DNA of 64,000 bases from Entomortierella parvispora (Eukaryota > Mortierellomycota > Mortierellomycetes > Mortierellales > Mortierellaceae): the NCBI GenBank assembly GCA_963573315.1, contig OY752149.1, forward strand, positions 1,054,001-1,118,000. The letters run 5' to 3'. Of the stretch, positions 21,249 through 32,795 are shown one piece after another. The translations under genes and the position numbers were made by a program. How positions within the stretch are numbered: the stretch's first letter is position 1; every line of letters starts with the position of its first letter. The notes beneath the pieces are model-generated. The model saw only the letters and a list, made by a program, of their open reading frames with translations. It ran no database searches and had not been told where the DNA came from.

Positions 21249-24200
21249 ATGGGCATTTCTGGCCTAACCCCATTCATCAAGGCGTGTTCTGGCCTTGAGG
21301 AAGATCTCATGAACAAGACATGCCATCTAGACTTCCCCGCAATGTTCTTTGCCATGTTGAACGCTCGCGCATTTCATGCAACTGTCGCCTCAGAAGCGAA
21401 GCAAGCCCGCAAACAGTGCGCCACTGAACAGGGTCCTCCAAAGCGGCCAAGTTCTACTCAGCCCACTGACATCGTCCCAGACCTGCGTCCCTTAAAGCAG
21501 ACACGCTTGAATTTTGCATCTCGGTCTGATCTTGTCAGTGATGGCAATACGTACGATCAGGGAGAGGGATCAGTAGTGGTGGCCAGCAGCAGCAGCGAAA
21601 TGGACGTAGCCTCATCAAGTGTCCTCAGGAAGATGCAGAAACTATTGCAGGACCATCCACCCCAGATTTATCTCGACAGTGACGGTACTCTCACAACAAC
21701 ATGCACCGTTGACGGAGACCTGGTACGTGTATTTTCTTTCAAAAAGAGCAAAAAGATCAAAAAGAGCAGGGCTAGAAACATGTTTTAACATTCTCTCGCT
21801 TGTATATATCAGTACTACCGCCACATAGGTCTGGCCATCCACGCTGTCCTCATGAAGAATGTCTCCCAAGAGCGCACCACGATCCACCAGGATGGTCCTC
21901 GATCAGTTGAAAAAGAAGTCGCCCATCTTAAACGGGACTCTGACATCAACAGACGGATGGGGAAACTCCAAGAAGATATCCAAGGGGGAAAGGTGAAGGG
22001 CACCAAAAAGCTATACCGGCGCCTGAGGTCTCTTTATCGCGCGCCGCCTGCTGCAGTGAAACAAGTGCTGGATGTCCTGACAGAAAAAGGATGGCGCGTA
22101 TGTCGCTGCCCCCACCAAGCTGACAATTGCATCGCCCGCTGTGTCAAGGATGAGGCTGAGCCGGAAGACGTTCGAGTGATCACCAAGGACTCGGACTTGA
22201 TCGTTTATGAGGCGTGTACATCGATCACGCTTCCAGTTGGCAAAGTTTGGACTACATTCAAAAAGAAGGATCTTCTGGATAAACTGCAACTACCCACCCC
22301 CGCACACCTTCTTCTCGTTGCAGCGTTAACAACCAACGACTATTCCAATGGCGTTCCATTTTACGGCTTGGCCACAAATGCAGAATTGATACGAAAGCTG
22401 AATCCAGGGGGGATTGAGGATGGGATCGATGAGGACCGACTTCTTGTTTTCAGGCACCATCTCGCTCACTACTTGGGAGTGGTGCACGCCCGCGCGACCA
22501 TCGTCTTGGAGACTTCCCAAGAGAGTAGCAGGAGGAGGAAGACGCGGGCGCTCTCATCAAAAGCCCATGGAAAGGACCTGAAAAGGATCGAGAAGTCGCA
22601 GCGCCAGCTGGATGTAGGCATCCAGCATTTTGACTATGCCCTTCAGGTGTTTGTGACCTGTAACGAGCATGCTTTGACGGCACACATGAACGAAAGAGAA
22701 GCTCCCACAATCGACATTCAGAGCTCTGTCAAGGCCATCATTCGAGAAACAGAGATGAAAAAAGCAAGAGCCAATCGAGGTCATTTCACAAGATCTCGAG
22801 GGCTACCTCCACCAGCACTCGCATCCAGCTCCAATTCATCGACGGTCGTCAGTCAGAGTCCTGCACACTCCGACCTTGCGCCTGCACCCATCATCTTAGA
22901 AAGTCCTCTGTACAAAAGGGACGTCAAGAGAAAAAGGCGCCATGGCTCAGGCGCCCGGTCAAAGAGAAAACAAAAATGGCAACGGTCACAGTAAGTGCTT
23001 TCTTTGGCACCACTTCAGCTGTCCGCTGAACCGATGGACCATGTGCTAATATCACCCTTTTGAACATTGATTTGTTGTGTCTAGGTTCCGATCCCGTACT
23101 GATCTTGCGGACCGATATGTACCTCAAACAGCCTACCTCAGCATTGCAAGCCCAGTTGATGACATGGAGTTGCACGGTCTAGAGCCAGCAGCCCCCCGGC
23201 CACATAAGCCCAAGGAAGCCACGGCCAGCAACAAACTGCCCTCTACCCCACCAGAGAAGAAGAAAAAGGCTATCCTTGACTATCAGAGCGACAAGGAGGG
23301 CCCGGCAGCTTTAAAAAAGTCATTCAAGTCTGTTTTCGCGACGGTGACGCTCACCACTGGGTCTGTTACCGGATGCCTCAGACGAGCAACTGATCTCTCT
23401 ATGAAGGATGTCGACTTGATTTCCAAGAGACTGGACATGGCTGTTTCAACCGTTAACACGGCCAAGCACTATGTTTTCAAGATGGTTGAGATGCGCATTC
23501 TTCGAGAGCTGCTCCCGGGAGTGTTCCCCACGATCCAAGATCTAGACGATGCTGATGCGCAGGCGACCACACACCAGGTTGTGAAAACTGATGAGTCTGA
23601 ATCTTTTCTCGAAAAGATTCTTGATTCAGACTGGGCAGAATTGGTTGTGGGAAACCTTTTGTCGTATGTTCTCCGAGACTCAACAAGCCTGTTGGGACCA
23701 AAAGCTCGCAAGCCAAAGTCACAGGATGCGTTGAAGGAGGCTGCCACTACGTTTCAACAGTTCAAACGGCTGCATCCCGGATTTAAAGCTGTCAACCCAA
23801 CCAACATACCCCTCAGTGTTGTCATTGACGATCTGGCGCCCAAGATTTGCCTGGATCTGAAAATGCATTACAGAAAGCTCCCGCAGACCATCCGAGCAAA
23901 GGTACCAGTCGATTTTTTTATGGCATGTTTAGTAACAATAATGCATCAGATTCTAATATCATGTTGTGATTCTAGATGGTGAAGCTTGGCTTTGATCCTG
24001 CCGATCTTCCAATGGTGGAAGAGGATGCTGAGAGCACTGCAGACGATAACGGCGATAGTGACGCCACTCTTGATGAAGACGCCGACGATGACGATCCTCG
24101 AAAGAAATCCAAAAAGATGGTCTTTTGTCCTGGGCATATCAAGACATGCTGGAACGATCTTCAAAAGCTCCCGACCGCAAAACAACCCCAGTTCTGCCTC

Positions 24201-25753
24201 CAGCCAAAGATGACAGACAGCTTTATCGATATCAGGGAAGAAGGGCTGATGCGCATACTATGGGGAGAAAATGCGGGACCCGTTGGCGAGATCTGGAACG
24301 GCGGCCTGTGCGACCGCAAGTGGGCTCAACGTGAAGTCAAGTCATCTCTTGGGGGCCTCAACAAGATGCTCTTCATTGGTGAAAAGGAGCGTATTCGACT
24401 TGCAAACAAGCAGCAGACAACATATGGGAAGCGTACAACAACCATGGATGAACGTTCTACAAAGCACCCTGGCATCTATGGGCAGGGAAGGCTGAGTCGG
24501 TACCTGGTCGACCGCATCAACTATTACCGAGTGCAACACAATGAAGCTCTCTTGGCAAAGTCGTCATCTTCATCATCATCTGCAGTGTCGCCTCCCTCCA
24601 AGCCTCCACAACTGCCAAAACCACCCCAAGGAGCAGGGTCTTTTCGATATGCATTGAACAACTTCATCCGCACAGACGGTCATCAGCTGCAGCTTTTGGC
24701 GTATGACCTTACGAAGAATCGACAGGCACCAGGTCGCAAACACCATCTACGACGTATCGAGAACCAATGCCCTTCCCGTCAATCGATTATTGACACCTTT
24801 GGTGAAGACATGGAGTCAGTAGTGGTGGTGGGCATTGACCCAGGAGAAGTTGTCAGCGGTGCGTTTTGTTTGCGTTTGAACGAGGACACTGTGGTCAACT
24901 TGGTGGTGAGGCGCGCATCACTGTACCAGCCCACACTGGCTTTCAGAGCATGGCAAGAGGAGTGGAAGCGACAATGCCCGCAGGCAGGCCCCACAGACCG
25001 TATCGACGCAAGTCTTTGGACAAGAAAGGCAAACGACCAGGAACGGCAGACCTCTCTACCATCATTGCACGATCTGGAAAATGCCCTTCACTCGACCGTT
25101 TACCAATCCTGGGATGACCTTGAGTCTGCCCACAAGCGGTACTTCGAGCTAGAGCCAGTAATTCACGGTTTTTACTCCTCCCCGGATTGGAAGCGCGCGG
25201 CTCATCAACATAGGATGGCAAAGTTGTCTGAGATGGATCTGGCGGTCGCAGGGGTGCTGCGCATGGTCGACGAGGCGCTGGAGGGCACCCCAATCGCAGA
25301 CCGGAAGGTTTTTTTCGCCCTCGGCAATGGCAAGTTCAGAACGGGGCTGAACCTCACGTCGTTGCATACTACGTTCCTCCGCCGCTTGGCGCAAAAGGTA
25401 ACAAAAAGGATGAAAGGTTGAAAGGGCGCTTCCAGTGCAACATGGAGATGGCATGATCGCTGACTATTTTATTTTAATGACTACAGAGCACGGCCCTGGG
25501 ATACCACACCGCGTTTGTGGACGAGTACCTCACGTCCACAATGTGCCCAAGGTGCGTTGCCAAGGGAGTGAAGACCAGGCTCGCCAAACCTTCGATGCGT
25601 GTGTGCGCCTGCACCGAGTGCAAGCGGTGGATCCACCGCGACCTGGTGGGTGCACACAATATTGCCCTGATTGGCGAGCAGTACATCAAGACTCTCGGAC
25701 GACCAGAGCCACTCGCAAGGCCCCCTCCACTCCAAAACACACCACCACTATAG
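21249..25753 (+). CDS. FEN1/XPG-like nuclease fused to a Fanzor (TnpB-like) RuvC nuclease
   Basis: Five exons: 21249..21722, 21813..22990, 23085..23901, 23976..25397, 25487..25753; 1385 residues, in phase at every GT..AG junction. The N-terminus starts MGISGLTPFIKA, like the MG-[IV]-x-GL start of flap nucleases, which is why 21249 is preferred to the ATG at 21234. Nuclease acids appear as LDF (D28), SDG (D145), HQADNCIA (Q260, D262), TKDSDLI (D284, D286) and a helix-hairpin-like TTNDYSNGVPFYGL (D334). Residues ~430-550 are basic and low-complexity, and 830-860 acidic. The C-terminal part is TnpB/Fanzor-like: RuvC-I VVVGIDPGEVVSG (D1111), VDEYLTS (E1310), zinc ribbon CPRC (1317/1320) with CTEC (1339/1342), and RuvC-III HRDLVGAHNIA (D1349). 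Known Fanzors are eukaryotic RNA-guided DNA nucleases; guiding here is inferred. Whether the two halves are one protein rests on splice phase. The middle region (552-1108) may be the RNA-binding part. Confidence 0.82.
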
Positions 25754-25951
25754 ACAGTCACTATAGTATTTTTATCCCACCTCTGTACAGCTACGGAGTA
25801 AGGGATATACCCGTCAGAAAAAAAAAAGATAATTCGCACCATACCGTGCCGCCCACCTTTCTTCCAATATGTTTCTTCCCTCATCACTGTATATCGGGGA
25901 AACGCGTCCAAGGGTTGGCAGGAGAGTACCATGTATTTTATTATACGTCTG
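25754..25951 (+). other. 3' flank of the FEN1-Fanzor gene with a predicted hairpin
   Basis: Starting 20 bases after the stop, TATCCC (25773-25778) can pair with GGGATA (25802-25807), and inside it CTC pairs with GAG around a CTGTACAG palindrome. An A-run follows (25818 onward). It could be part of a guide (omega) RNA, a 3'-end signal, or nothing. The convergent TLDc gene ends at 25952. Confidence 0.3.
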
Positions 25952-28900
25952 CTACAACATGATTGACCAAATCTCCACCGTTTGACAAAAGAACTCTTCC
26001 TTGTCCGATTTATCGCGAGGACTATTGTTTTGGCTGCTTGGCCCTGTTTCTGTTGTCGACGCTGAGGCTACTACTGAGGATGAATTTCGAATCGCCGGAG
26101 GAGCCAAAGAATCCAGAGCCCCACCTGATATCCGGATCGGATGATGACAGGCAGCTGCCAAGGGTTCGTTGTCAAATGTAGCGCACCGGGAAGAATGACC
26201 AATCTCCAGATCAGAGTGAATCCATAGTCCAAACTTGCCATCGCCACCCCCCAGACCAATAAAGCCAGGCTCTGACAACACCATGTAATCGTTCTTTCCT
26301 GTCCATTTCCAAAATTGAGCCACCCTCTGTTTTTTACGTCTGCGGCTGGGTGTTCCCGTTGCCCCTCCAGCACTAGAAGGCGTAGAGGGTAGTACAGGCC
26401 TAAGACTTGGGGAGTTGTTGGACGAGTTGTTTCCATGCTGAGGGGTAATCAACAGGGGAGAGGGCGACCGCGTATCCAACGTCAATTGCTCATTCATGGC
26501 TATGTAGAGGTCTTGTCGTCTATCACCCCAGCCTCCAATGTTATTGTAACCTCTGCTTACTGAGGTCGCTGAAAGGGGAGAAGGAGAAGGGGACCGTCCG
26601 TTGTAAGGTGTAGTGACTGAACTTGAAAGTTGCAATGGAGATGGCGACGGAAGAGGCGTTGGCCCGAAGGATGGTGATCCAGGCACTTGCAGTGGAGGGC
26701 TGCCAATGATTGTTGTAATATTCCAAAGAAAACTAGCCGCAGCGTTGAAGGTTAGAAAATAGGCCTATATTCAACCTTGTCATCCAATGGCTTTCTTAAC
26801 TTACCATTCTCCTGTTCCATAGTACGATAAATTGGGCTTAAACTCCTCTGTTACAAATGCTCCGAAGATCTGACAGTAAATACACGTTATTAGTAAATGA
26901 TCTTTTGTGGCCATCGGACGTCACTGTACAGAGCTCAGCTTACAGCATCGGTAGTGTCTTTGATGGCAAGAATAACAGGTCCCTTGCCCTTGCAGCGATG
27001 GTAGAGTGTCGTCATGCTGATTCCATGCTGGTCAGACGAGTAAACCAGACTCCACTTTGTGGCGTTTCTCAGCTTGCGAGGCAACTCTAACCGGATCTGG
27101 AACGCGTGAAAGGCAAACAGGGAGAGACGCGAGGACATTGTGTTTTAGTGTTTAGCAAAATCTTGATAAATGGTTGCAACAGACCGCCAATGCCTTTTTC
27201 TTTCCTTACTTGATGAGCAACGTCAAGGTCCAGCACAGGATCTGTGTCATCATAGCGGCCGAGGAGCTGCAGAGCTGGCAGTCGGTTCAACTGCGCTTCA
27301 CGCACTGAAATCGGGGTCGACACACTACCAGGCTCTGATCTAGCACTGTTCAGGGGGATTGGAAAGCCAGAGTCAGATAACAGCGTCCAAGAGTCCTGTC
27401 CAGAGGAAGCCGAATTTGGCTCTGCCTCCTTCTGTGGCGGAGAGGATCTGGGGAGCGACGGCTCGCCCCAGTTGCCGCCACTGACAGTGGTCTGTATCGA
27501 TCGTAACGGGCCGTGGTTGGAGTGCTCGGTTGTGAGGAATGACATGTCCTCTGCCTTTTGAGGAGTCATGATGGGTCTGTAAAGCGAAGGGGCGGTGTTG
27601 TGTCTGGAGCGCTGTCTGGAAGAGACGGTAGAGAATGTAAAGGGTGAAGACAAGGATTGATTGGGTAAAAGTGAAATGTGTCTTGAATGGTGACTGTGGA
27701 GATTCTGCGGGTGGAGTCGAGAAGTGACAGCGGAGCGCAACAATATCTTGTGGTTGCTATTGCTGTTGCTGTTGTAATTGGCAGAGGGAGGTGCAGACAG
27801 AGACGACGAGGTTGATTCCAGCTTGAGCGGGGATGACGGTGCAGAGACAGAGGGATGTTTTGTTGCAATCGACAATGGGCGGCGGGTTGTTCTGTTGGCT
27901 GCTCCGGAGTTGGTGGTGGTTGTGCTTCCAGTTGTGTCAGAGGTGCTATTGGTCGATGCGTTGTGCACGCGTGGCCGTGGTGTGGGTCCGGGTGACGGTG
28001 GTGCAGGTGGCGGGGGCTGACCAGGAGTACTGGGGGTCGAGACTGCAAAGGCTCTTCTGCGCCCAATCGAGACGGCGCGCGTTTGGGTCTCGGCAAAAAA
28101 GACCGTCAGATAGTCCGGAGAGTGCGAGCCTGTGGCTGCGGTGGGCGACGTCGGGGAGGACGATGAGGTAAAGAGCGAGTTGCGTCGCTTTGAATTGAAT
28201 AAAGATGCCCCGAATGAGGAACGAGTCGAAGTCGCAGCGATGTAAGCTGCGTCCGAGCGCGACAGCGACTGGCACTCGACCGGCGAGTTGTTGAGGGCGA
28301 CAGTGGAGTAGTTACGGATGGAATGCAAGGTCTCTGGCGAGACGGACGAGGCGGATGAGGAAAGATAGGTGATGGAGCGGGAACGATGGATGAGAATGGG
28401 CGACGGACCGGATTGTCGAGCTGTTGTTGTTGTTGTGGCCGATGCAGCTGGCGGGCTTGGACTTGTGTTGAAGCAAGGGCAGGTGAGTCGGCGGGAGTGG
28501 TGGTGGTGCAAACTCTGATGGCAAGAAGGGGAGTGGGAGGAAGGCGGAGGAGGAGCAGAGCCAGGAGTGTGGGAGGATTGTGGGCGTCTGCTCTTTTCTG
28601 TTTTGTCTGCAGAGTTGTCGCGCTGTCTGCTGACAACAGACTGGTGCCTATTGATGAGGGAGTGGGGGGAGGGTGGATGAGGATGATGCTGGGAGCTCTG
28701 ATGACGACTGGAGATAGGGGAGGATGGAGAGTCAGCAGAGGACGACGCGGTGGAGGAGATGGACGAGGATAGGGACGGGAAGTCCGAGGTGGAGGATGAT
28801 GACGACAACGACGACGAGGATGCGTGGGAGATCGGTGGTGTTTGTGCTTCTACTCGGGGTTGCAAGGCGTCGGGAGGAGGAAAAGAGGACGATGGTAGGG

Positions 28901-29459
28901 AAGAAGAAGAAGAGGGGGTGGAGACAGGGGCAGGGGAGTTAAGTAGTGGCGACTTTGATGCCGAGATCGAAGGCCTCTTCACCGAACAAAACCTCGTCCT
29001 TGACAGCAACTGGGACTCGGACTCTAATTCCGTCGACTTTGGATCCACCGCTTTTGCCCTTGGCACCCTTCGGTAGTACAGCTGCGAATATGGGAATGCA
29101 GGAATTAACAACGACAGCGGCGATCGTGGCAACCGTTGGTCGTCCTGGATTGGAACCACGCCATTTCCGCTTTCGCCTACTCTTCTTGCTGCATCCTTGG
29201 CGTAGAGTCGACGGGATAACTGTGTCCCAACATTAGCCCCCTTGCCCAGCGAGACCTCGGCCAAGGCTACGTCGGCACTCGTCAGCGTCGCGGTCGTGTG
29301 CGCTCGAGAGATGGGCAATGGCGCAGCATGGATACCACTATCGTACTCATCGCTATTCCTCTCGTCGTGGATTACTGGCAGACTCAACGATTTGCCGAGT
29401 GCTCTGCCTGTGCGGGAGTGTCGGCTTGCGGTACTCTTTTGGATCTGGTCCGGCGACAT
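25952..29459 (-). CDS. TLDc-domain protein (Oxr1-like) with a long Ser/Pro-rich N-terminus
   Basis: Four exons: 27210..29459, 26944..27096, 26805..26869, 25952..26732; 1082 residues. The first ~750 residues are low-complexity (Ser, Pro, Thr, Asn) with no recognised domain. The TLDc domain follows over three exons: LPRKLRNATKWSLVYSSDQH, GISMTTLYHRC, GPVILAIKDTTDAIFGAFVT, YYGTGECFLW, then after an insert FWKWTGKNDYMVLSEPGF, GLWIHSDLEIGHSSRCATF and CQTVEIWSIML. TLDc proteins protect against oxidative stress and bind or disassemble the V-ATPase. The domain is split by about 125 Ser/Pro/Asn-rich residues after FLWNITTII, with a second insert before the last strand. The ATG at 29459 is the first in the frame; an upstream coding exon cannot be excluded. 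Confidence 0.85.
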
Positions 29460-31351
29460 GGAGCTGGTTGTCAATGTTGGTTTGCTATGGTTGGTTGGCT
29501 TTATTGATTTGTGCGAGTGCCAGCGAAAGAGAGAGGCGAGAGCCCTGCTTCTAGTTCGTGGTGCGTCTGTGTGTTTGAGGGCGTGTGGGCGTGTGGGGCA
29601 ATGAGGAAGAGAATAAAGACAAGGATTCGCCGAAGGAGCTGCAGGTTGGGGCCGAAAGAGAAAGGGGCAAACTCAATGGAAATGATATGAGGCGGTAAAG
29701 AGCTTGTTGGAGTATCGGACTCGACAATACAACAACAGTGATGAGGTGTTATTAGGAAAGAGGACTGGGAGGGTGACGGCGATGGCGATTTGACCGATTT
29801 GACTGTGGAGAGAATGATGATGAGCCTGAAGGAGCAAAGCGGCAAAGAAGAACATAAAACGAAGTCGGACACGGACACCGAACAGCTTGGAAACAACAGA
29901 CGGCCAAGAAAAGAGCAGTAGAATGCTCAATGGGTCGAGGGTGGATGACAACTTGTTGGATCGAAATATTTTCCTTTTCGAGTAGATGACGGTGAGGAGA
30001 GCTGGAGGAGAGCTGGAGGGGAATGGATAACCGGAAGGAGAGAAGGGAGAGGAGAAGGAAGGGACAGTCCGGAGAAGGTGAAGAGAACGCCAAGAGCAAG
30101 AACAATAGCAACAGGTAGAAGGAAGTAAAAAATGAAAAGGAGGGGAGAAGGAAAGGAAAGAGAACAGCACCAGACTTTTTCGTGCAATGACATGACCTTC
30201 CTTCCTTTCATTCCCCTCCACTCCCCTTCCCAATCAACTCTATTCAGGCTGCAGGAGCAGGAGATGGTGTCTGCTGGCCACTGTTTTTTTGTTTTTTTGT
30301 TTGTTTGTTTGTTGACTTTGTTCGTCCTCTCGGCTTTTTGCACCGAGTGTGTGTGTGTGTGAGGGAGTGTCGCGACTGTTGGGCTAGCTGAGAAGGGCAA
30401 GACGAAGGCAGCGAACCTCCCCTATCCAAACAATCGAACGCAAGTGTTGTTGCTCGTTCATTCATTTGTTTTGGGGTTAGCTGGTTGGACAAGCATCGCC
30501 CTCTTCCCACAGGACCCTCTCCTTCTGTCTTTTTGTTGCTCTCGATCATGACTGGCCATGTGCTGTGGACAAAGCTAAACTAAAAACATGATCGCGTGCC
30601 GACTATGGTGTACTGTCACTGTACGTCCTTCGCTGCCAGAGCAGATCAAAAGGGCACAGGCGTGCACCCATAGTGTCACAGTCCGCCGCGTTGTTTGCAC
30701 CTCTTCTTTCACGCGTCGCCGCCCCACCAACCAATGGTGAACAGACGGAGCTTCCAACTCCGACTGGATCGACCTGTCCCATGAAAACAAGGGGGTTGTG
30801 CGCGCTCTGTGTGCCGGATCCCAATTGACGCACTGCTGGTCGACCATGCTCGCTGGCAGAGATGGAAATTGATCCACCCGTCTCAAATGCACCGCAATCA
30901 CCACATGTAGCACAGCACTGCTGGTTGACCCCCACAAGGAGAACTGTGGCGACCAAAACACCCCTTATTTTTTGGTGGCGCGGAGTGGTAGGATTGCGCC
31001 TTTGTTTGCAGACACTCGGAAAGGGCCTTGTAGGGCCACAAGCTTCCCCTGGAAACAGGAAGGCGCCAATAGCGTCAACAGCAATTGGACGCAATTTGCT
31101 TGAACAGGCAGAGGACATTTTTCAGATATTGCATTTTTGATATTGATCGCTCGTTTGTGAGCATCGAGAGCGATAAAACTGAGCACATCCCCCTGTGGTT
31201 CCCAGTTCCCACAAAAAAACCTTTATAAAAACCGAGGGTTTCCTCCCTATCCTTTACTCCTTTGTCCCTCCCACCCTCTCTTTTCCCGTCCCCAATCTCG
31301 GATCTCCACACGCTTTTTTCACAGCACAATCTTTTTCTCCTCCTCCAAAAC
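29460..31351. other. Divergent intergenic region, low complexity
   Basis: The space between the TLDc gene and the secreted-protein gene. It has strand-asymmetric purine/pyrimidine tracts, T-runs with GTTT repeats (about 30285-30315) and a short GT repeat (about 30345). Apparent reading frames here are low-complexity and lack homology that I can see. Confidence 0.4.
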
Positions 31352-32214
31352 ATGTTTGGACGACTCTCTCTTTCCACATTGGTGGTCTTCATGACCTTGG
31401 TCATCACTCTTCTCTTTGCTGCCAGCGGTGATGCTGCCAAGGCTGCACCCAAGCCAAAGCCTACTCCCAAGCCCAAGCCCGCTTCCGGAGCCATCACGTT
31501 GGCTCAATTGACCAAGGCGTTTGCTGGTAACTGCCCTCCTAAGACTACTGGAGAGGCTATCACTTGCAAGGACGCTCTTCCCTATATCAATGCCGCCATC
31601 AAGAAGTAAGTGGTACCAAGATCCATCTGGGCACAAACACGCTGTGTATCTGTATTTGTATCTGTGGAACAGACGTATTGTAGATCCTTACTCTTCCTTG
31701 TCGTGGTCAGGTACAATTTGAAGACCAAGGGGCAGCAGGCTGCCTACATTGCCAACATGGCTTACGAGGGCGGGTACCTCAAGTACAACCACAACCTTAA
31801 CACGCACTCTCAAGGCAGTAAGTTTTTCTCAAACCTCAAACGATATCCCTTTTCATTGAAGTTGTATTGACCTCGTATCTCTTTTTGATTCATCTCACCT
31901 TAGCTCGCTCGATCATGCCCGCCACTTCGCTGAGGATTTTTGTCAATGCCAACAAGTCTGTTCAAAAGTTCTTCCCCGGTTTCCCCTCCAAGGTTGATAA
32001 CAACAAGATTGTCGATGTCTTGATTAAGCACCATGCCGATTTCGAGCCTGGTGCGTGGTGGGCCGTCTCTGGACCAGGTTGCGCCAAGGCCGCTTCGCGT
32101 CTTTCGAGCTCTCAGAGCAGCTTCTTGGCTTGGGAGCAGTCCTGCATCAACGGTGGATTTGTTGATGCTCGCGCCGCCATCTACAAGACCGTCTACGCTG
32201 CCATTGCCAAGTAA
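31352..32214 (+). CDS. Small secreted protein, unknown family
   Basis: Three exons: 31352..31605, 31711..31817, 31904..32214; 223 residues. A clear signal peptide (hydrophobic VVFMTLVITLLFAASG after MFGRLSLST) is followed by a Lys-Pro linker (PKPKPTPKPKP) and a compact domain. Domain features are ITLAQLTKAF, a cysteine pair in NCPPKTTGEAITC, YIANMAYEGGYLKYNHNL, TRSIMPATSLRIFV, HHADFEPGAWWAVSGPGC and QSCINGGF. The pattern 'helix, MAYEGGYLKYN, TRSIMP, PGAWW' recalls secreted fungal proteins with a lysozyme or chitosanase-like fold, but I cannot name the enzyme. It probably acts in the wall or outside the cell. The number of cysteines suggests disulfides. The TATAAA-like sequence near 31222 could serve as promoter. 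Confidence 0.82.
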
Positions 32215-32434
32215 TTGAAGTCTCTTGTCTCTTGCCAAATACTTCCTATCCGCAGTCCGCAATAAAAACAAAAAAAAAAGAGCAAATATATGCGATGGGA
32301 GGTAGGCACCAACTATGAAGAGTTTTAAAAAAGACCTCTTGTGTGGGCTTGTGGTATTCCACCATTCCGTTCCATGGAATCCATTCCATGGGTCTCCAGC
32401 TTGGATACCAGGTCAAAAAAAGACAAAAAGAAGA

Positions 32435-32506
32435 GGTCTCGCCGAGACTCGAACTCGGATTGCAAGATTCAGAGTCTTGATTGCTAACCAATTACAACAC
32501 GAAACC
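32435..32506 (-). tRNA. tRNA-Gln (anticodon CTG), copy 2
   Basis: All 72 bases are identical to the gene at 20064-20135, with the same cloverleaf and the anticodon CTG. The downstream flank on the minus strand (CTTCTTTTTGTC) again supplies a T-run. Upstream, at similar distance (about 105 bases), a TATCACGTGAT element recurs as at copy 1; the rest of the flanks differ. Confidence 0.93.
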
Positions 32507-32795
32507 TTTCAAGAAGCGACTGATGCGGACTTGTGATCCGATTGCTCTTAAATACCCGTTACTCTTGGGCGATATTTAACCGTTAAAAATACGATAATAA
32601 ATATTCTATCACGTGATAGCACGTGCCTCGCCCGTGCCGCCGGCGCGCGGAATACTCTGGAGCTTTGGAGGCGAAGTCCTGCATGGCTTTCTCTTGGCTT
32701 GCGCCCCCAATATTCGTTGTCTACCATAAAACCCCCCCTTGGCATCCGATTTGACCGATATCTTTCTTTACACACGAATACAATCGCAAACCATC

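Noticed and set aside
21249-25753. Alternative that XPG-like and Fanzor-like parts are separate genes
   Set aside because: Each intron joins neighbouring exons in phase, with no stop, promoter-like gap or polyadenylation-like region between them. Kept as the main point to test.
28386-29236. Plus-strand frames opposite the TLDc N-terminal region
   Set aside because: Antisense of Ser/Pro-rich codons; no start context, splice signals or known domain.
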